Positions 32,984 to 44,939 of a stretch of DNA of 64,000 nucleotides are shown piece by piece (within the stretch, counting starts at the first letter, position 1; the number at the start of each line of letters is the position of its first letter). Location of the stretch: assembly GCF_030272615.1 (NCBI RefSeq), contig NC_081412.1:138696747-138760746 (forward strand), written 5' to 3'. The position numbers and the translations under genes were made by a program. The notes beneath the pieces are model-generated. The model ran no database searches, was not told where the DNA came from, and saw only the letters and a program-made list of their open reading frames with translations. Source of the stretch: Cryptomeria japonica (Eukaryota > Streptophyta > Pinopsida > Cupressales > Cupressaceae).

Positions 32984-33444
32984 ATTGATAAATAGGGCCT
33001 CCTTTGTGATCACATCAACTCTACATGAAGGATCAACCATAACACTTGTGATAGTGCTACCATTAATCTTGATAGGGATGTAAAGAGGAGCAGGCTTTCC
33101 ATATTATGACAAGTCAAGAGGTGTGAATGATATATCAATACTCTTACTCTTGTAACTTGGGGGAGAAATCAGAGTGATGGTGACAATGTTCACATTAGAA
33201 GACTCACTTGGTGGAGGAGAAGATCATGCAAAAATAAAATTAGTTGAATGTGGAGGGAATAGATTTGTGTTCTGATTGATTAAAAAATAGGTTTTAAGGA
33301 CCCAAAACCTTTACATCATAGAAATAGAAAGAGCAGCAAAAGGATTAAAAGTCCGCATACATAACGACTGGCTAGAAGACCAATGAACAGAAAGAACAAT
33401 AGAGCAACAAAACAACAAAACATAGCAAAGAAACCAAGGAGATG

Positions 33445-35370
33445 CTACACAACAATTTTCTTTAGCAGGTCCTCTGCCTTTATCACCAACTCATCATAGG
33501 TAGCCTCGACAGCTTTCAACTCTTCCAGATCCTTGTTCATTTTCTTTTCCTTCCTCTTGCCTCTGGTGCGGGTTCTGGGACCTTGAGCTTCCCCTGTACC
33601 TTCAGTGTCTAGGTCAATTCCCTGGATTTCCTTGTCATCATCAAGCTTACTGATGAGGGTATGAGTATTATTGGCCAAGATTTTTAGAATACTAACGCTC
33701 TACTCCGCGTTATTCGTAAGGCACTCCTCAATTTTTTCCACTTTAGTGACAGTATCCGAGAGTGTTTTTTCACTAGTTTCCGCAAGGCTTTTTCTGTTCA
33801 GCATCTCCTTTTCAATCTTCTCAAACCTGGGGTTGAAAGCATCTCTGATGTCTTCCGCTTTAGCAATAGTGTTTTTCAAATCCTCAATATAGTCAGCCAT
33901 TGTATTCCCCTCCCCTATATTAATGGTCTCCAGAATCAGGACTCTGCTGCATAGTTTTTTATACTCATCCACAACTTTCTTGTAACCATCAATGAGCCAT
34001 TCTATAGTTTTCATAAAACCATGCAAGCCCTCGGGAGGACGGCCATAGGGGGGAGTCGCTTTACCAGGGGTTACCTATTCATCTTTAGGGATATGGAGGG
34101 TGGAGATAGTGTCGGTAGCCCTGAGAGTCTCTTCCATTGTCTCCTTTTCCAGGCTGTGCTTGGCTTCCAGGGTCCTAGCTTGCTTGTCAGCTTCCGGTTC
34201 CTTGCCAGTATCCTCTTTTTACTTATGCTTTTTCTGGGTCTGGGCTTGATTTTTAATTTTCTTCTTCAACAACCCTTTAGGGTTCTTCTTCTCCTCAGAA
34301 TAATTTGAATCCTCTTCTTCCAAAGAGATGCTGATCAAGGGTTTGATTTGAATTTTTTTGCCCTTGGAAGATGAGGGTCTTGTTTTCCTCTTCTTACTAC
34401 TCTCATACTCTGAATCATCAAAGCTATCCTCAGTATCAGACGAGGAATCATTGTCGAATTCCTCCTCCTCCGAAAAAGCAGAATCAAACACATCTTCCTC
34501 AGAGTCCATAGAGGGTTGCATCTAATTAATTTGACTGGCCTTTAAATGGTCATAAATAAGGACCATTAGGCCTTGGTGCATTGCAATATCGCCCAGAGGA
34601 TTCTCTTTGTAGGCTTTAAGGGAAGCATTCATTGAGCAAAGCAAGAAATAAGGAAAATTCACCTTATCATTATGCCTAAAGTGGTTTAACAGAACAAAAT
34701 GATACCCATAGACTTTCGTAAACCTACCATCTAGAGTAATATACCATATTAAAACAAAGAGAATTTCCCGCCAGGTTTTGGCAAAAGCCCTAGGCGGGTA
34801 GTAGGTTTTGCTCAACTTTACCATTTGTTTTTTCTCTTTCTTAGTAACCGGGTGCCTTTCAATAGCTTCCCTACTGACCTTCCTGTCTCTGTAGAAGTTG
34901 CAGCCTTCCCTGTTGAGACTCGTAGCTTTAGCAATTAAATCTTACTCAATTTCCACCATTTGGTCACCCATTTTTAACATGCCCTTCTTCCAGTTTTTGC
35001 AAAAAAGGCTAGTTACCATTCCATCATGGCCGTGGAGTCTCTCTATGAAGTTTGAGAGACCACCCTTCTGCAAAATACCCCACACCTCTTCCTTCTGTTT
35101 CCATTCATTGCAACTACTTGGCTCATATCGTCTCCTATTTCCGCCCATGATGTCGCTTCTCACAGCCAAATTTTGAAACTTGCAGAGCTGGTTAAACAAA
35201 GAGCTTTTCAGAGCTAAAACAATTACCCAACAAGCATGGGAGTTGATGGCATTGATGTTATAATGAGTGATTTTCTCATTATAGAAATAACTCGAAGTGC
35301 TCACATCAGTACTTTTCATTATTACCCTGTCAATCAAGAGTCTTTGGGGTACTTTTATATCGCTCATCAC
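33445..35370 (-). pseudogene. LINE-associated ORF3, ~640 codons, unknown function
   Basis: All of 35370-33445 lies in one frame with no frameshift, interrupted only by five stops (34944, 34524, 34221, 34077, 33702). The first ~41 bases overlap the end of ORF2 in another frame. The N-terminal 280 residues include NFIERLHGHDGMVTSLFCKN, then YPPRAFAKTWREILFVLIWY, GRFTKVYGYHFVLLNHFRHN and FPYFLLCSMNASLKAY. These resemble in style the putative plant transposon proteins found in repeats of many plants, but I cannot name a family with confidence. The middle is acidic and Ser-rich (DSEEDVFDSAFSEEEEFDND) followed by Lys-rich patches. The last ~200 residues are helical and probably coiled coil (ADYIEDLKNTIAKAEDIRDA). 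No nuclease, RT or nucleocapsid motif is seen. Confidence 0.7.
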
Positions 35371-38300
35371 TTATGATTTGTCTAAAATCTTTAGGGAGTC
35401 TGCTCTCACCCATCCATGTGGTAATTGTCTCATTTTTAACTGCCAAATTGGCAGCCCAATTAGCAGAACAGTTGGCCTCCCGATAGATATGGGAGATATG
35501 GCATTTTTTAAAGGTTATAATAATGTCAATAGCAGAAGTGATTATGTTGTGAATTGACCATGAGGGTTTTGAAGTCCCATTGAGGCACTTTATTATATTA
35601 TTTGAGTCCCCTTCTATCCATAGATAGGGGCAATTCCATTTTTTGGCTAGGATAATGCCTTGAAGAGCTGCCATTGCTTCAGCTTTATGGTTAGTTTGGG
35701 TTCCAATAGGGGCAGCAATCATCTCTTTGTAGATTCCTCTATGATCTCTAAGAATAGCTCCACAACCTGAAGGACTTGGGTTACCTTTGGCTGCACCATC
35801 AAAATTGATTTTGAGCCAACCTTGGGGAGGGGTTTGCCATTTAGCTTCAAGCCTTTTATTGTAGCTGAGATTAGGACCATCAGTGATCTTCATATTCCAA
35901 GCCCTTAAGATATTTGACTCCAGGGAGTTATTTGAGTAACAAGGACCCTCCATGATTCCCATATTTTCCTAGATAGCCCTTTGAATTTTCTGGAATACAA
36001 TATCTTGATTTAGGGAGACATCCCTGAAGATTCAGTTGTTTCTTTCTTTCCAAAGACCCCACAAGATGTGAGGAAGAGAGAGCTGCCACATACATCTCAA
36101 AAAAGAGTTAGTCCATTGAATATGCCAGGAGGAGAACAAATCTCTGATGTTACTAGGAAACACCCAAGCTAAACTAAAGCTGTTGAGGAAACTTTCCCAA
36201 ACTGAGGCTGAGAAGGAACAATGGAGGGCAAGGTGGTCCACAAACTCTTCCTCTTGAAAGCACAACACACACCTATTAGGAAGGGCAAAACCTCTGCCTT
36301 TTAGGTTGTCAACGGTAAGGATCTTATTTTGGAGGATAGTCCAGAAGAAAAAATTGATTTTGGGGGTGAGACCTTTTATCTATGCTTTAGACCAGAAAGG
36401 ATTTATAGGAGGGCGGGGGGAAGGACACAATACAATGAAGACATAGTTAAAGTACCTTTGGGATCATGTTTGCAAATCAGGGAGTCCTCTTCATTATTCA
36501 GCCATATAGCAGACAGATGGGTTTTAAGCTTAGAAAGGCTAGGGTGGATACTATCAATGTTCTACCAATTGTTCCCAACCCAGTATTCTGCCACTAAGGA
36601 GCCAAAAGAGCTAATACAAGAAGGGGCATGGGAGGGCCATTCATGAAAGTCCATTAGGGGTCTATCAAAAAGCCAAGGATCCTCCCGGAATCTAACTTTT
36701 CTGCCATTTCCAAGTTTCCATATCACTCCTTTAGCAATCACATCTTTACATTTAGAAACATGGTTCCAAATATGGGATCCATTGATGCTGAGATCCGAAT
36801 TAAGAAAATAAGAGAGAGAAGAAGATAGAAGAGAGTACTTACTTCTCCAAATTTTGCACCATTCAGAATTAGAATGAAACCATCTCCAAGCTTGTTTGGA
36901 CAAGAGAGCTTCATTTAAAGTATGAATCCTCCTAAGACCCAGACCACCTTTTCTTTTCAGCCTACAGACCTGATCCCAGGCCACCAAGGACATTCTTTGC
37001 TTTTCCTCAACCCCAGACCATAGGATTCTTCTTTGAATTTTCTCAATTGCTTTAGCATACTTGACTGGAATTCTGAAGAGACTAAGAGCATAAATAAGAA
37101 TACTTTGAAGAGTAGCCTTAAGGAGTTGGAGCTTACCATCTTGACTTAAGAGGGCCCCTTTCCAACCGACAAGTTTTTTATGAAATTTGTCAACTAGAGA
37201 ACTCCAGAAGGAGTTAGGAGGGGCAATCCCCATGGGGAGTCCAAGGTAGGTAGCAGGAAGGTCAGCAATATTACACTCCAGAATTCTGCTGATCCTCTAT
37301 TGTCTTCTCTCTGGAGTATTAATGAAAAAGACTTCACTTTTAGCCTAGTTGATAAGCTGCCCCATAGCAGAGGCAAATTTACATAGGGTACTCTTCAATA
37401 CTTTAGCTTCTGATATACTTGATTCCCCCATAATAATAGTGTCATCAACAAACTGCTAGTGGGAACAGATAAGGTCAGCAGAAGAAGGTTAGAGGACCTT
37501 AAAGGATCCTTGCTGCACCAATTTTTCCATGGTCTGACCAAAGCATTCTGCCAAAATTATGAAAAGGATGGGGGAGATAGGATCTCCTTGCCTAAGACCT
37601 CTCGAGGCTTGGAAAAAAGTAGAAGGAGAACCATTGACAAGAACAGCAAAAGACACAGAGGTAGTAAGTTGGGAGAAAAGATCCACAACTCTAGAGGAAA
37701 ACCCAAAAGAAGTGAGAACTTTCTGAAGAAGAGACCAGTCAACCCTGTCATAGGCTTTGGAGAGGTCAAGCTTAAGGATGAGACCGTTCTTCTTAGCTCT
37801 AACAAGAGAGTGAATGTTCTCATGAACTGTAATAATGGAATCAAGAATTTGTCTTCCAGGAACAAACCCATTTTGTTGGTGTTTAATTAAGGTAGGAAGG
37901 ATAGACAAAACTCTAGTAGTAAGGACCTTAGAAATAATCTTGTAAAAGGAGTTGCAGAGGCTAATAGGTCTGAATTTGTCCAAAGAGTCAGCTCCTTGAG
38001 TCTTGGGGATAAGAGCAATAAAAGTACCATTGATTTCTTTCAAGAGTTTTCTAGCCCCAAAGAATTCCTTAACCCCATTGGCAACATCAGTACCAATAAT
38101 ATCCCAAAAATCTTGAAAAAAGAACATTGGGAATCTTTCAGGTCCAGGTGCTTTGTTACCATCAAAGGAGAAAACAACATTTTTAATTTCTAAGAAAGTG
38201 GGAACGGAAGAGAGGGAGGCATTATTATGAGCATCAATGAGACAAGGAATGTTCTGAAGAAAAGAGGATTGGGCTTCAGCATCCAGATTGTGATCCCTCT

Positions 38301-38846
38301 TTAGGAGGTCCGAGAAATACCTCTTAGCTTCATTCCTTATTTCATCCTCCTTGACCAGCTCCCCACTTTCCACAACTAGCTTGTTCATTCTATTGACTGC
38401 TTTATGCTTGATAGTCGACATATGGAAGAATCTTGTATTCCTGTCCCCTTCCTTGAGCCAAATGCATCTCGATCTCTGCTTCCAGAACATTTCCTCTTTG
38501 GAAATAATATCATGGTATTTTTTAAGGATCTCATTTTCATCGGCAATAGACACAATATTGAAACCATCCTTCTGGATCTGGTCCTGTATTTCTTTAAGGT
38601 TTTCCTGAATTTTACTCTTAGCCTCAAATATATTCCCAAAACTGGTTTTATTCCAGAGTCGAATGTTGTCCTTCACACTTTTGAGCTTCTTAACAACTTT
38701 GAACATAGTCGTTCCCTCAACTTGGATACTCCACCATTTTTGAATATTTCTTTTGATGTCGGGGTGAATGGTCCACATTTTTTCAAATCTAAAGGGAAAG
38801 TTTCTCCTTCTATTGATCAAGTCAGCAATGAAGGTGATAGGAAAAT
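35330..38846 (-). pseudogene. LINE ORF2: endonuclease tail, reverse transcriptase, zinc finger, RNase H
   Basis: L1-type ORF2 of plants. In order leftward: last residues of the APE endonuclease (38846-38770); RT with KAPGPERFPMFFFQDFW (about 38140), LILKLDLSKAYDRVDW (about 37765, motif A) and QGDPISPILF (about 37590, motif B), then FVDD (37441-37452, motif C). Next come the thumb region (37233-36562), a zf-RVT segment with CFQEEEFVDHLALHC (about 36260) and RNase H (FDGAAKGNPSPSGCGAILRD, HKAEAMAAL, EGDSNN). Damage: two stops just before FVDD, others near 36559, and a frameshift between 36562 and 36268. The RNase H last active-site Asp appears changed (SANWAAN where AD is usual). The protein would nick DNA and copy LINE RNA; this copy is inactive. 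Confidence 0.88.
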
Positions 38847-38863
38847 GGGAATAGATTTGTGTT

Positions 38864-39128
38864 GATATGCATCTCACTATTGGTTTTATCAACAAAATCG
38901 ATTGATTTTTGTTTGTTATTATTAGCAATAAATTTGAGGGAGACAAACTAGAGTTATGTTCCCAGAGGATTTCTACTATTATAGTCTAATAGCCCTAGAC
39001 TGAGTTCTATTGAGGTGATAATTTTTTTTTTGGATCTATTCCAAGTACTCAAATAAAAAGAAAACATCATAAACAATATTAGGCTTTATAATTAGATCTC
39101 ATATATTTTTTATCAATATATCTAGTAC
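38864..39128. other. AT-rich sequence right of the LINE
   Basis: The interrupted target sequence continues here. No gene or repeat is recognised; homopolymer T and A runs near 39021 and 39055. Confidence 0.45.
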
Positions 39129-39615
39129 TGTTGGTGTAAATTATGTCTCATAATTACAATTTACTTAAGTTGACTTAGGATAATGCATTCATTATAGTTT
39201 GCATATGAGACACTTAGGGAATTGTACATCTAAGGAATATAGTTGTAGGAGAAATTCCACCTTTGGTGGGTGATCCACCTTTAGTGGAATTATCTATTGT
39301 TTCTCCTACCTACCCTTATATCTCATTGGGCCACATGTCATGATTGTGTGCTCACTTTTCCCTATGACCTTGCCTTTATAAGTAGGCTCATGTTCATTGT
39401 ATAGTTGATTGATTTTTGCATCTTGATGAGAATACAATTTGTTCTTGTTTATCCTTGTCTCTCTTATGTTTGTGTTATTCATTGGCCTCTAGATCTTGGG
39501 TTTCTATAGGAAAATTCTTATATCTCCTTATACTTTATATATTCTACCTATTCTTCTCTATTACTCCTCTATTCTGGTGAATATATATTTTATCTATACT
39601 TATATATCCTATTAG
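39129..39615 (+). repeat. Probable LTR or solo LTR
   Basis: It begins TGTTGGTGTAAATTATGTCTC, contains CTTTATAAGTAGGCTC (TATA-like, about 39372) with a downstream AGAATACAATTTGTTCTTG stretch, and becomes pyrimidine-rich, as LTRs of copia/gypsy elements do. The 3' edge near TATCCTATTAGGG (39607) is uncertain, and no target duplication or partner was found. Confidence 0.4.
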
Positions 39616-39957
39616 GGATGCAACCCTTAGATGGTATCCCTAAATATTATTCTATCTGCCAAACAACATACTTTGGAACCCTATGGCCAGGTTACACTCT
39701 TAAATATCTGGACCAGTGTCTATATACCATTTTTCTATCAACATCATTCCCTCGACAAAACCTTGATTTGTCCTCAAGTCAAATTTTTTTGGTACCTTGA
39801 TGAAAGTGTTTTAACCTTACCCCATTTATTTATGTAAAGTTAAAAAAAAATCCATCTATAATTTCCAACCAAATTTCTCTAGATTTCAAAATATCATTAA
39901 TCTTATAGGGACTGAGCCATCAAACTTTAAGTTTACCCTACTTTTTGAACTTGTTTT
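39616..39957. other. Unassigned sequence between the LTR-like segment and E4
   Basis: No clear gene. The words CCCTCGACAAAACCTTGATTTGTCCTCAAG (39747-39777, two parts) resemble, on the minus strand, the end of gypsy polyproteins, but that is weak. Confidence 0.3.
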
Positions 39958-41309
39958 TGTTGGCAACAAGGAAGAAAATTGAGAGGAGGGGGGGTGAATC
40001 AATTTTCACAAAATCTCTTCTTAACTCAAACACAATTTCAGATCTAATAATTAACAGTGAAAGCATAAATCAACACCACATCAATAACACACATAACACC
40101 AAGCTTTTTGACGTGGAAACCCGCTCAAGGGAAAAATCATAGCGGGAACCTACCCAAAATATGATGATACCCTGTTAAAAGTATATGGAATATTACAATG
40201 GGAAATGCACATGCATTCAGGAACACTGCCTAGAGCTCACTGCTCAAAAACAATAACAATAAGGACTACAACCCTGAGGAAGACTCACTATCTTACAAAA
40301 GGATTTGGATTACATCTGAAATATCATGAACTGATAGAATAGCATCTCCTCATGTCTGGTTACTGTTCCAAATAAGCACAAAACACTTAATCTACTCTTT
40401 CAAACTTCTTCACACTTCTTCACACTACTTTATTGCTTCCAAAAGATCAAAACATTATCTGCACAGATAGACACCTCTTCACATGAGTATTACATTTATT
40501 TATACATATCATCAACCTATCTTTGAAGGTCGGCTCAACACTCATCACAAATTATAAAGATATAACAATAGATGCTACAATATTACATGAGGACCAAAAA
40601 AATGTCGGCTAAGACATAGCATGGACCCAAATCAACAACTCAAACATGAAACACCTCCAAGAATTATGTTTTGAACATCCGCAACATGCTACAATCATCA
40701 TGTCCTCCAAGAACATGAAGAACACCATGAGATCAAGGAAAATATTCAACAAGGAGCACAATGAACAATACGGACCACCAACACAAATAGGACATGATCT
40801 AGAAACATCCACAAGCATCATGCATTATGACAACAACAATTGCAACAACACCACTTACTAGAATCTTCATCATCATTATACCAAACTTCAAGAACACTGA
40901 CCAAACTTACTGTGAAATTGAAAAATTCACTTGTGGACCTCCAAATCACAAACCATCTAAATTGAGGACACACTAGAACATCTCAAACACTGCAAAATCC
41001 GCAAACCAAGATATTGCAATGCAAAGCAAAATCCAGAACACTAATCAACATCGAACAACTGAAAAACCAACCGCAATATTGGATCACATAACTAGATCAA
41101 ATCACCATGCAGACCACTAAAACATTAGCTGCGTCAACTCAAGATACTTATCTCAAAACCCTTTAATTAGGAACAACTCAACTACTACACACTGACCATA
41201 CCAACTTACTTAATCTGACTGCAACACTGAAACATAGAGGAATATGTTAACAATAATGACAACACATCACTCAAGTAATGCAAACACATATTTGCACATT
41301 ATCCCAATA
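39958..41309 (-). repeat. E4 3' LTR (left)
   Basis: 1352 bp, TGTTGGCAACAAGG to ATCCCAATA (the terminal CA is apparently mutated), followed by ATCTCCCCCATTGGCATTGATGG, the polypurine tract in reverse. Near its start is GAGAGGAGGGGGGGTGAATC, the G-run motif shared by several copia LTRs here. Confidence 0.85.
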
Positions 41310-41616
41310 ATCTCCCCCATTGGCATTGATGGAAACATATGGCGTAAAAAATAATCAATGACAAAGAAAGAACAACTCTCAACAATCTCCCCCTTAGATT
41401 ATTACTTGGTTTTTCACAAGATTCTCTCTCCCTTTGAAATCAATGTAGAAACACCTATTTGCAAACCACAAAACTCCCTAAACTGAACATCTCCCTCAAA
41501 TCTGAACATCTAAACCACAACACTGACTACTCCCCCTGAGTAGCAGCCACCACTCATCAATCCAGATCACAAGATATGACTGTGAAATCCACCGGACTGA
41601 TGCAAATCCATGTATC
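41310..41616 (-). other. E4 region between polypurine tract and pol stop
   Basis: Non-coding. Repeated ATCTCCCCC words (41309, 41383) are polypurine-type tracts on the minus strand; this is the usual short 3' untranslated part of the element. Confidence 0.6.
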
Positions 41617-43754
41617 TTAGTTCTTATCAGGAGGGGAAATCACCCCGAGCTTCACTCTGAGATACTCAAAATTATCCTTAGGCAAAGGATTCATAAAGAT
41701 ATCTGCAATTTTTTCCTTTGTGGATACATACTCCAATTTGACTTGCTTCTCGTTCACCTTTTCTCTCAAGAAATAAAACTTGATTGATATATGATTAGTC
41801 TTCAAATGCAACACCAGATTCTTAGAAATGTTGATAACACTTGAATTATCATAGTATAGAGCAGTAGGCTCATCATAAACAACTCTAATATCCTTCAACA
41901 TCTTCATCATCCATACCATCTGAGTACAATTTCTAGTAGCAACAGTATATTATGCCTCTGCAGTAGATAAAGAAATAGCATTCTTCTTCTTACTCATCCA
42001 AGAAACCAATCTCTTTCCCAAGAAAAATGCACCACCACGAGTACTCTTTCGGTCATCAATATCACCTACCCAATCAACATTTGTAAAAGCACTCAAATTA
42101 AAGTCATCATCTTTAGGATACCACAAACGAAAATCAACAATTCCTTTCAAATATCTGAAAATTCTCTTCACAACAACAACATGAAATTCCTTAGGATCAG
42201 CTTGAAATCTAGCAAAAATGCATACAACATTCATAGTATTTGGTTTATTCTGAGTTAAATATAGAAATCCACCAATCATAGATCTGTATCTAGTCTGATT
42301 TGCTTTACAGGATTCATCATCCTTTGTCAACTTACATCTGATCACCATAGGATTACCAACTAGATTTGAATCATCTAAGCTAAACTTCTTCAAAAATTCC
42401 TTCACATACTTGGATTCAGATATAAAAATACCTTTATCTGACTATGTAATTTGCAATCCTAAAAATAATTTTATCTCACCAATCATAGACATCTCAAATT
42501 CATTTTGCATTTCATCAACAAACTTCTTGCACAAACTATCATTACCTCAAAAAATAATGTCATCAACAAAAACTTCAACAATTAAAATGTTATCATCATC
42601 AATATTGAAATACAAATTGCCATCAACAGTACCTTTATTGAATTCAAGCTTCATCAAATACTTATCCAATCTGGCATACCAAACTCTGGGGGCTTGCTTC
42701 AATCCATACAGTGCTTTCTTCAATATGCAAACCATATTTTACTGGTCTGTCAACTGAAATCCATATGGTTGCTCAATATAAACTTCCTCTTCCAACTCGC
42801 CATTAAGAAAGGGTGACTTGACATCCATCTAATAAACTTTGAAATCTTTGTAAGTAGCATAGGCAATAAATAATCTAACAACTTCAATTCTAGCTACCCG
42901 AGCAAAAGTCTCCTCAAAATCAATTCCTTCCATCTCAAAATATCCCTTACAAACAAGTCTTGGTTTTTTCCTAACAACTTCACGTTTTTCATCCAATTTG
43001 TTTTAGGAGACCCATTTAGTTCCAATTACAATTTTATCCTTAGGTCTGGGAACAAGAATCCATGCATTATTCTTTTCAATCTGGTTCAATTCTTCTTCTA
43101 TTTCTTTAACGCAATTTTCATCTTTGCATGCTTCTTTAACATCTTTAGGTTCAATCTTAGAAATCAAGCAATATTCTTCTAGTCATCACACCTTTATTCT
43201 TATTTCCTATGATATAATTTTTTGAATGATTCAACCTTACATACCTAGGAGTCTTAGGATTTTCTTGATTTTTAAAACTTTTGAGTTCTTTCTTTTGCAC
43301 TAGCACTAGTTTCTTCTTGATTCTCTAGCTTTTCTGGAACAATCTGAACTGAATTATGGGTCTGCACTTGCTTTGCTTTATCAGAGTTGTCATTCTAGTC
43401 ATTAGAATCATATCCGTAGGATCTTAATCTATATCACATTGCCTTCATCAACTTGCACATTAGCACTTTCAACTATCTTTCTCAATATTGTATTATAACA
43501 TTAGTAGGCCTTGCTCTTAGTAGAATAACCAGGAAAAATTCCTTCATCACATCTAGCATCAAACTTCCTTAGATCTTCATCCCTTTTGATATAGCATTTA
43601 CTTCCAGAAATTCCGAAATATCTAACTATAGGAACATAACCAAACCATAACTCATAAGGAGTCTTACCAGTATCACCTTTGATATGTACCCAGTTAAGGG
43701 TGTATACAACAGTACGCACAACTTCTCTCCAATAGATATGCAAAACATTTCCTT
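41617..43754 (-). pseudogene. E4 copia integrase C-terminus, RT and RNase H segment, inactivated
   Basis: Read leftward from 43754: integrase C-terminal region (HIYWREVVRTVVYTLNWVHI, KTPYELWFG), a decayed linker, then RT with LKKALYGLKQAPRVWYARLD (about 42690-42735) and the catalytic EVFVDDIIF (42547-42575). After that come RNase H (LSAFTNVDWVGDIDDRKST, about 42060; STAEA at 41955) and its tail KIADIFMNPLPKDNFEYL, ending with a stop at 41617. Several stops and frame breaks occur (43500, 43180, 43003, 42830, 42440, 41950). It is of the same copia type as E2 and E5. Confidence 0.85.
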
Positions 43755-44939
43755 CAATCTGTTGTTCACCAAAAGTGATAACCCAAGTACACCTGCAATT
43801 GATCTATGAAGTAGCCAATTCAATCTATGAAGAATCTCAGGGCTTGGACAACATGACAAGGATATGAATCCTTCTACTCTTAAGGCTCTGCAAAACCTAG
43901 GCAGGTATACCTTTGATGCTTAGAATTAAACCTATTACACACCTATGATAGCATCAACATAAACAGATAGATCTCACCAGGGCTCTAAAACAAGTAGTTT
44001 ATTGCAGATGGGCTAGATCTACACAAAAAACTCAACCATACTTGAGCATGAGATAGATGAAACATTTCAAAACTTAACATAAACTAAGGATATTTTGATT
44101 TTTTTAATTGGTTTGAGAACCCCCTTAATTGCAAGATCAGTGCCTTATCCAAGGGCAACAGAGTCACAAATCAAACTATAGATGAGAACTTACTACAGAT
44201 CCTTCTTCATTCTTAAGTATTCCTGCATTTAATGCCTTGCATAAAATGCATTACTCAGCTCAGCCATAGAAAATATCAAATCCAGAAACTATATTCCATT
44301 ATTCATGATTTATTATAGAATTTAAATTCTTCCTCGAAGAATCCCTGCAAACAATCACAACTACCTCCTTGAGATAACAAATCTCAGCCTCCTTGAGGAT
44401 CTGATTTGAATATAACGGAAATACAAATCCAGAGACAAATTCTATGTGAATTTGTGCATGCCTTACATACACAAGAACCTGCAACTAACAACACCTATAG
44501 CAAAGAATTGAACTCCATTACTGAAAGGAAAGCCTTGCTCTGTACAATCTTCAAGAATACTCAAAATTGGAAGCCATGAAAATTGGAACCATTCTCCAAA
44601 TTTCTGGAACCCTTACAAATGACAAGAATTGGGAATAAGAAGGAGAGGGAAGCAAATCAAATTTGCAACTGAAATTGGCAAGTATCTCCTCTCTAACTGA
44701 ATTTCACTCCCATGTAAATTTCTCTCGAAATATCTGACATTTTTCAAAATTAACTACCTGACCAAATTCCTCATTCTGAGAGCTTTCCGACGATATATAA
44801 CACTTTATATTTTGAGCAAAAATGAGACCCTGAGCGAATTAATCCTCAACATGTGCACATCATTTAAATTTTTTGAATTTTAATATAGTTTAAACTATAT
44901 AATAAACATGATTTCAATTTTAATTTTTGCTCTGATTGT

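Larger units (their letters stand above)
29762..33254 (-). pseudogene. Remnant of a second gag-protease LTR element family
   Basis: Reading leftward from about 33250, the minus strand encodes a protease-like region: GKPAPLYIPIKINGSTITS, then VMVDPSCRVDVITKEALFING (32988-33095). The DNA transposon at 31940-32983 interrupts it. The frame then resumes with LHWVKYDKCKATICIHDG (31850-31935), a TAG, VKLGILWLVYKDVVPLVVHKC (31715-31776) and a proline-rich tail to 31402. This order matches the E1/E7 protein (LIDPSCMVN, VKLGYPWL, HKCLKFPHNG), but the sequences are well diverged, so it is a separate family. Several stops break it. The part from 31400 down to 29762 has only weak coding traces. Its N-terminal side was cut by the LINE insertion at 33255. 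Confidence 0.65.
33272..38846 (-). mobile_element. 5'-truncated L1-type LINE with 17-bp target duplication and an extra downstream ORF
   Basis: The perfect 17-base repeat GGGAATAGATTTGTGTT occurs at 33255-33271 and 38847-38863, bracketing 5575 bp. At the right edge the LINE endonuclease domain starts abruptly in its last residues (HFPITFIADLINRRR), the usual result of incomplete reverse transcription. ORF2 (RT, zinc-finger, RNase H) fills 38846-35330. A second long frame, ORF3 (35370-33445), lies between ORF2 and the 3' end, inside the same target duplication. There is no obvious poly(A) tail at the 3' end (near 33272-33300, read on the minus strand). The element sits in the second gag-protease remnant. 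Confidence 0.88.

Noticed and set aside
39747..39777. End of a gypsy polyprotein on the minus strand
   Set aside because: A few words resemble it, but no frame, chromodomain or integrase could be followed.
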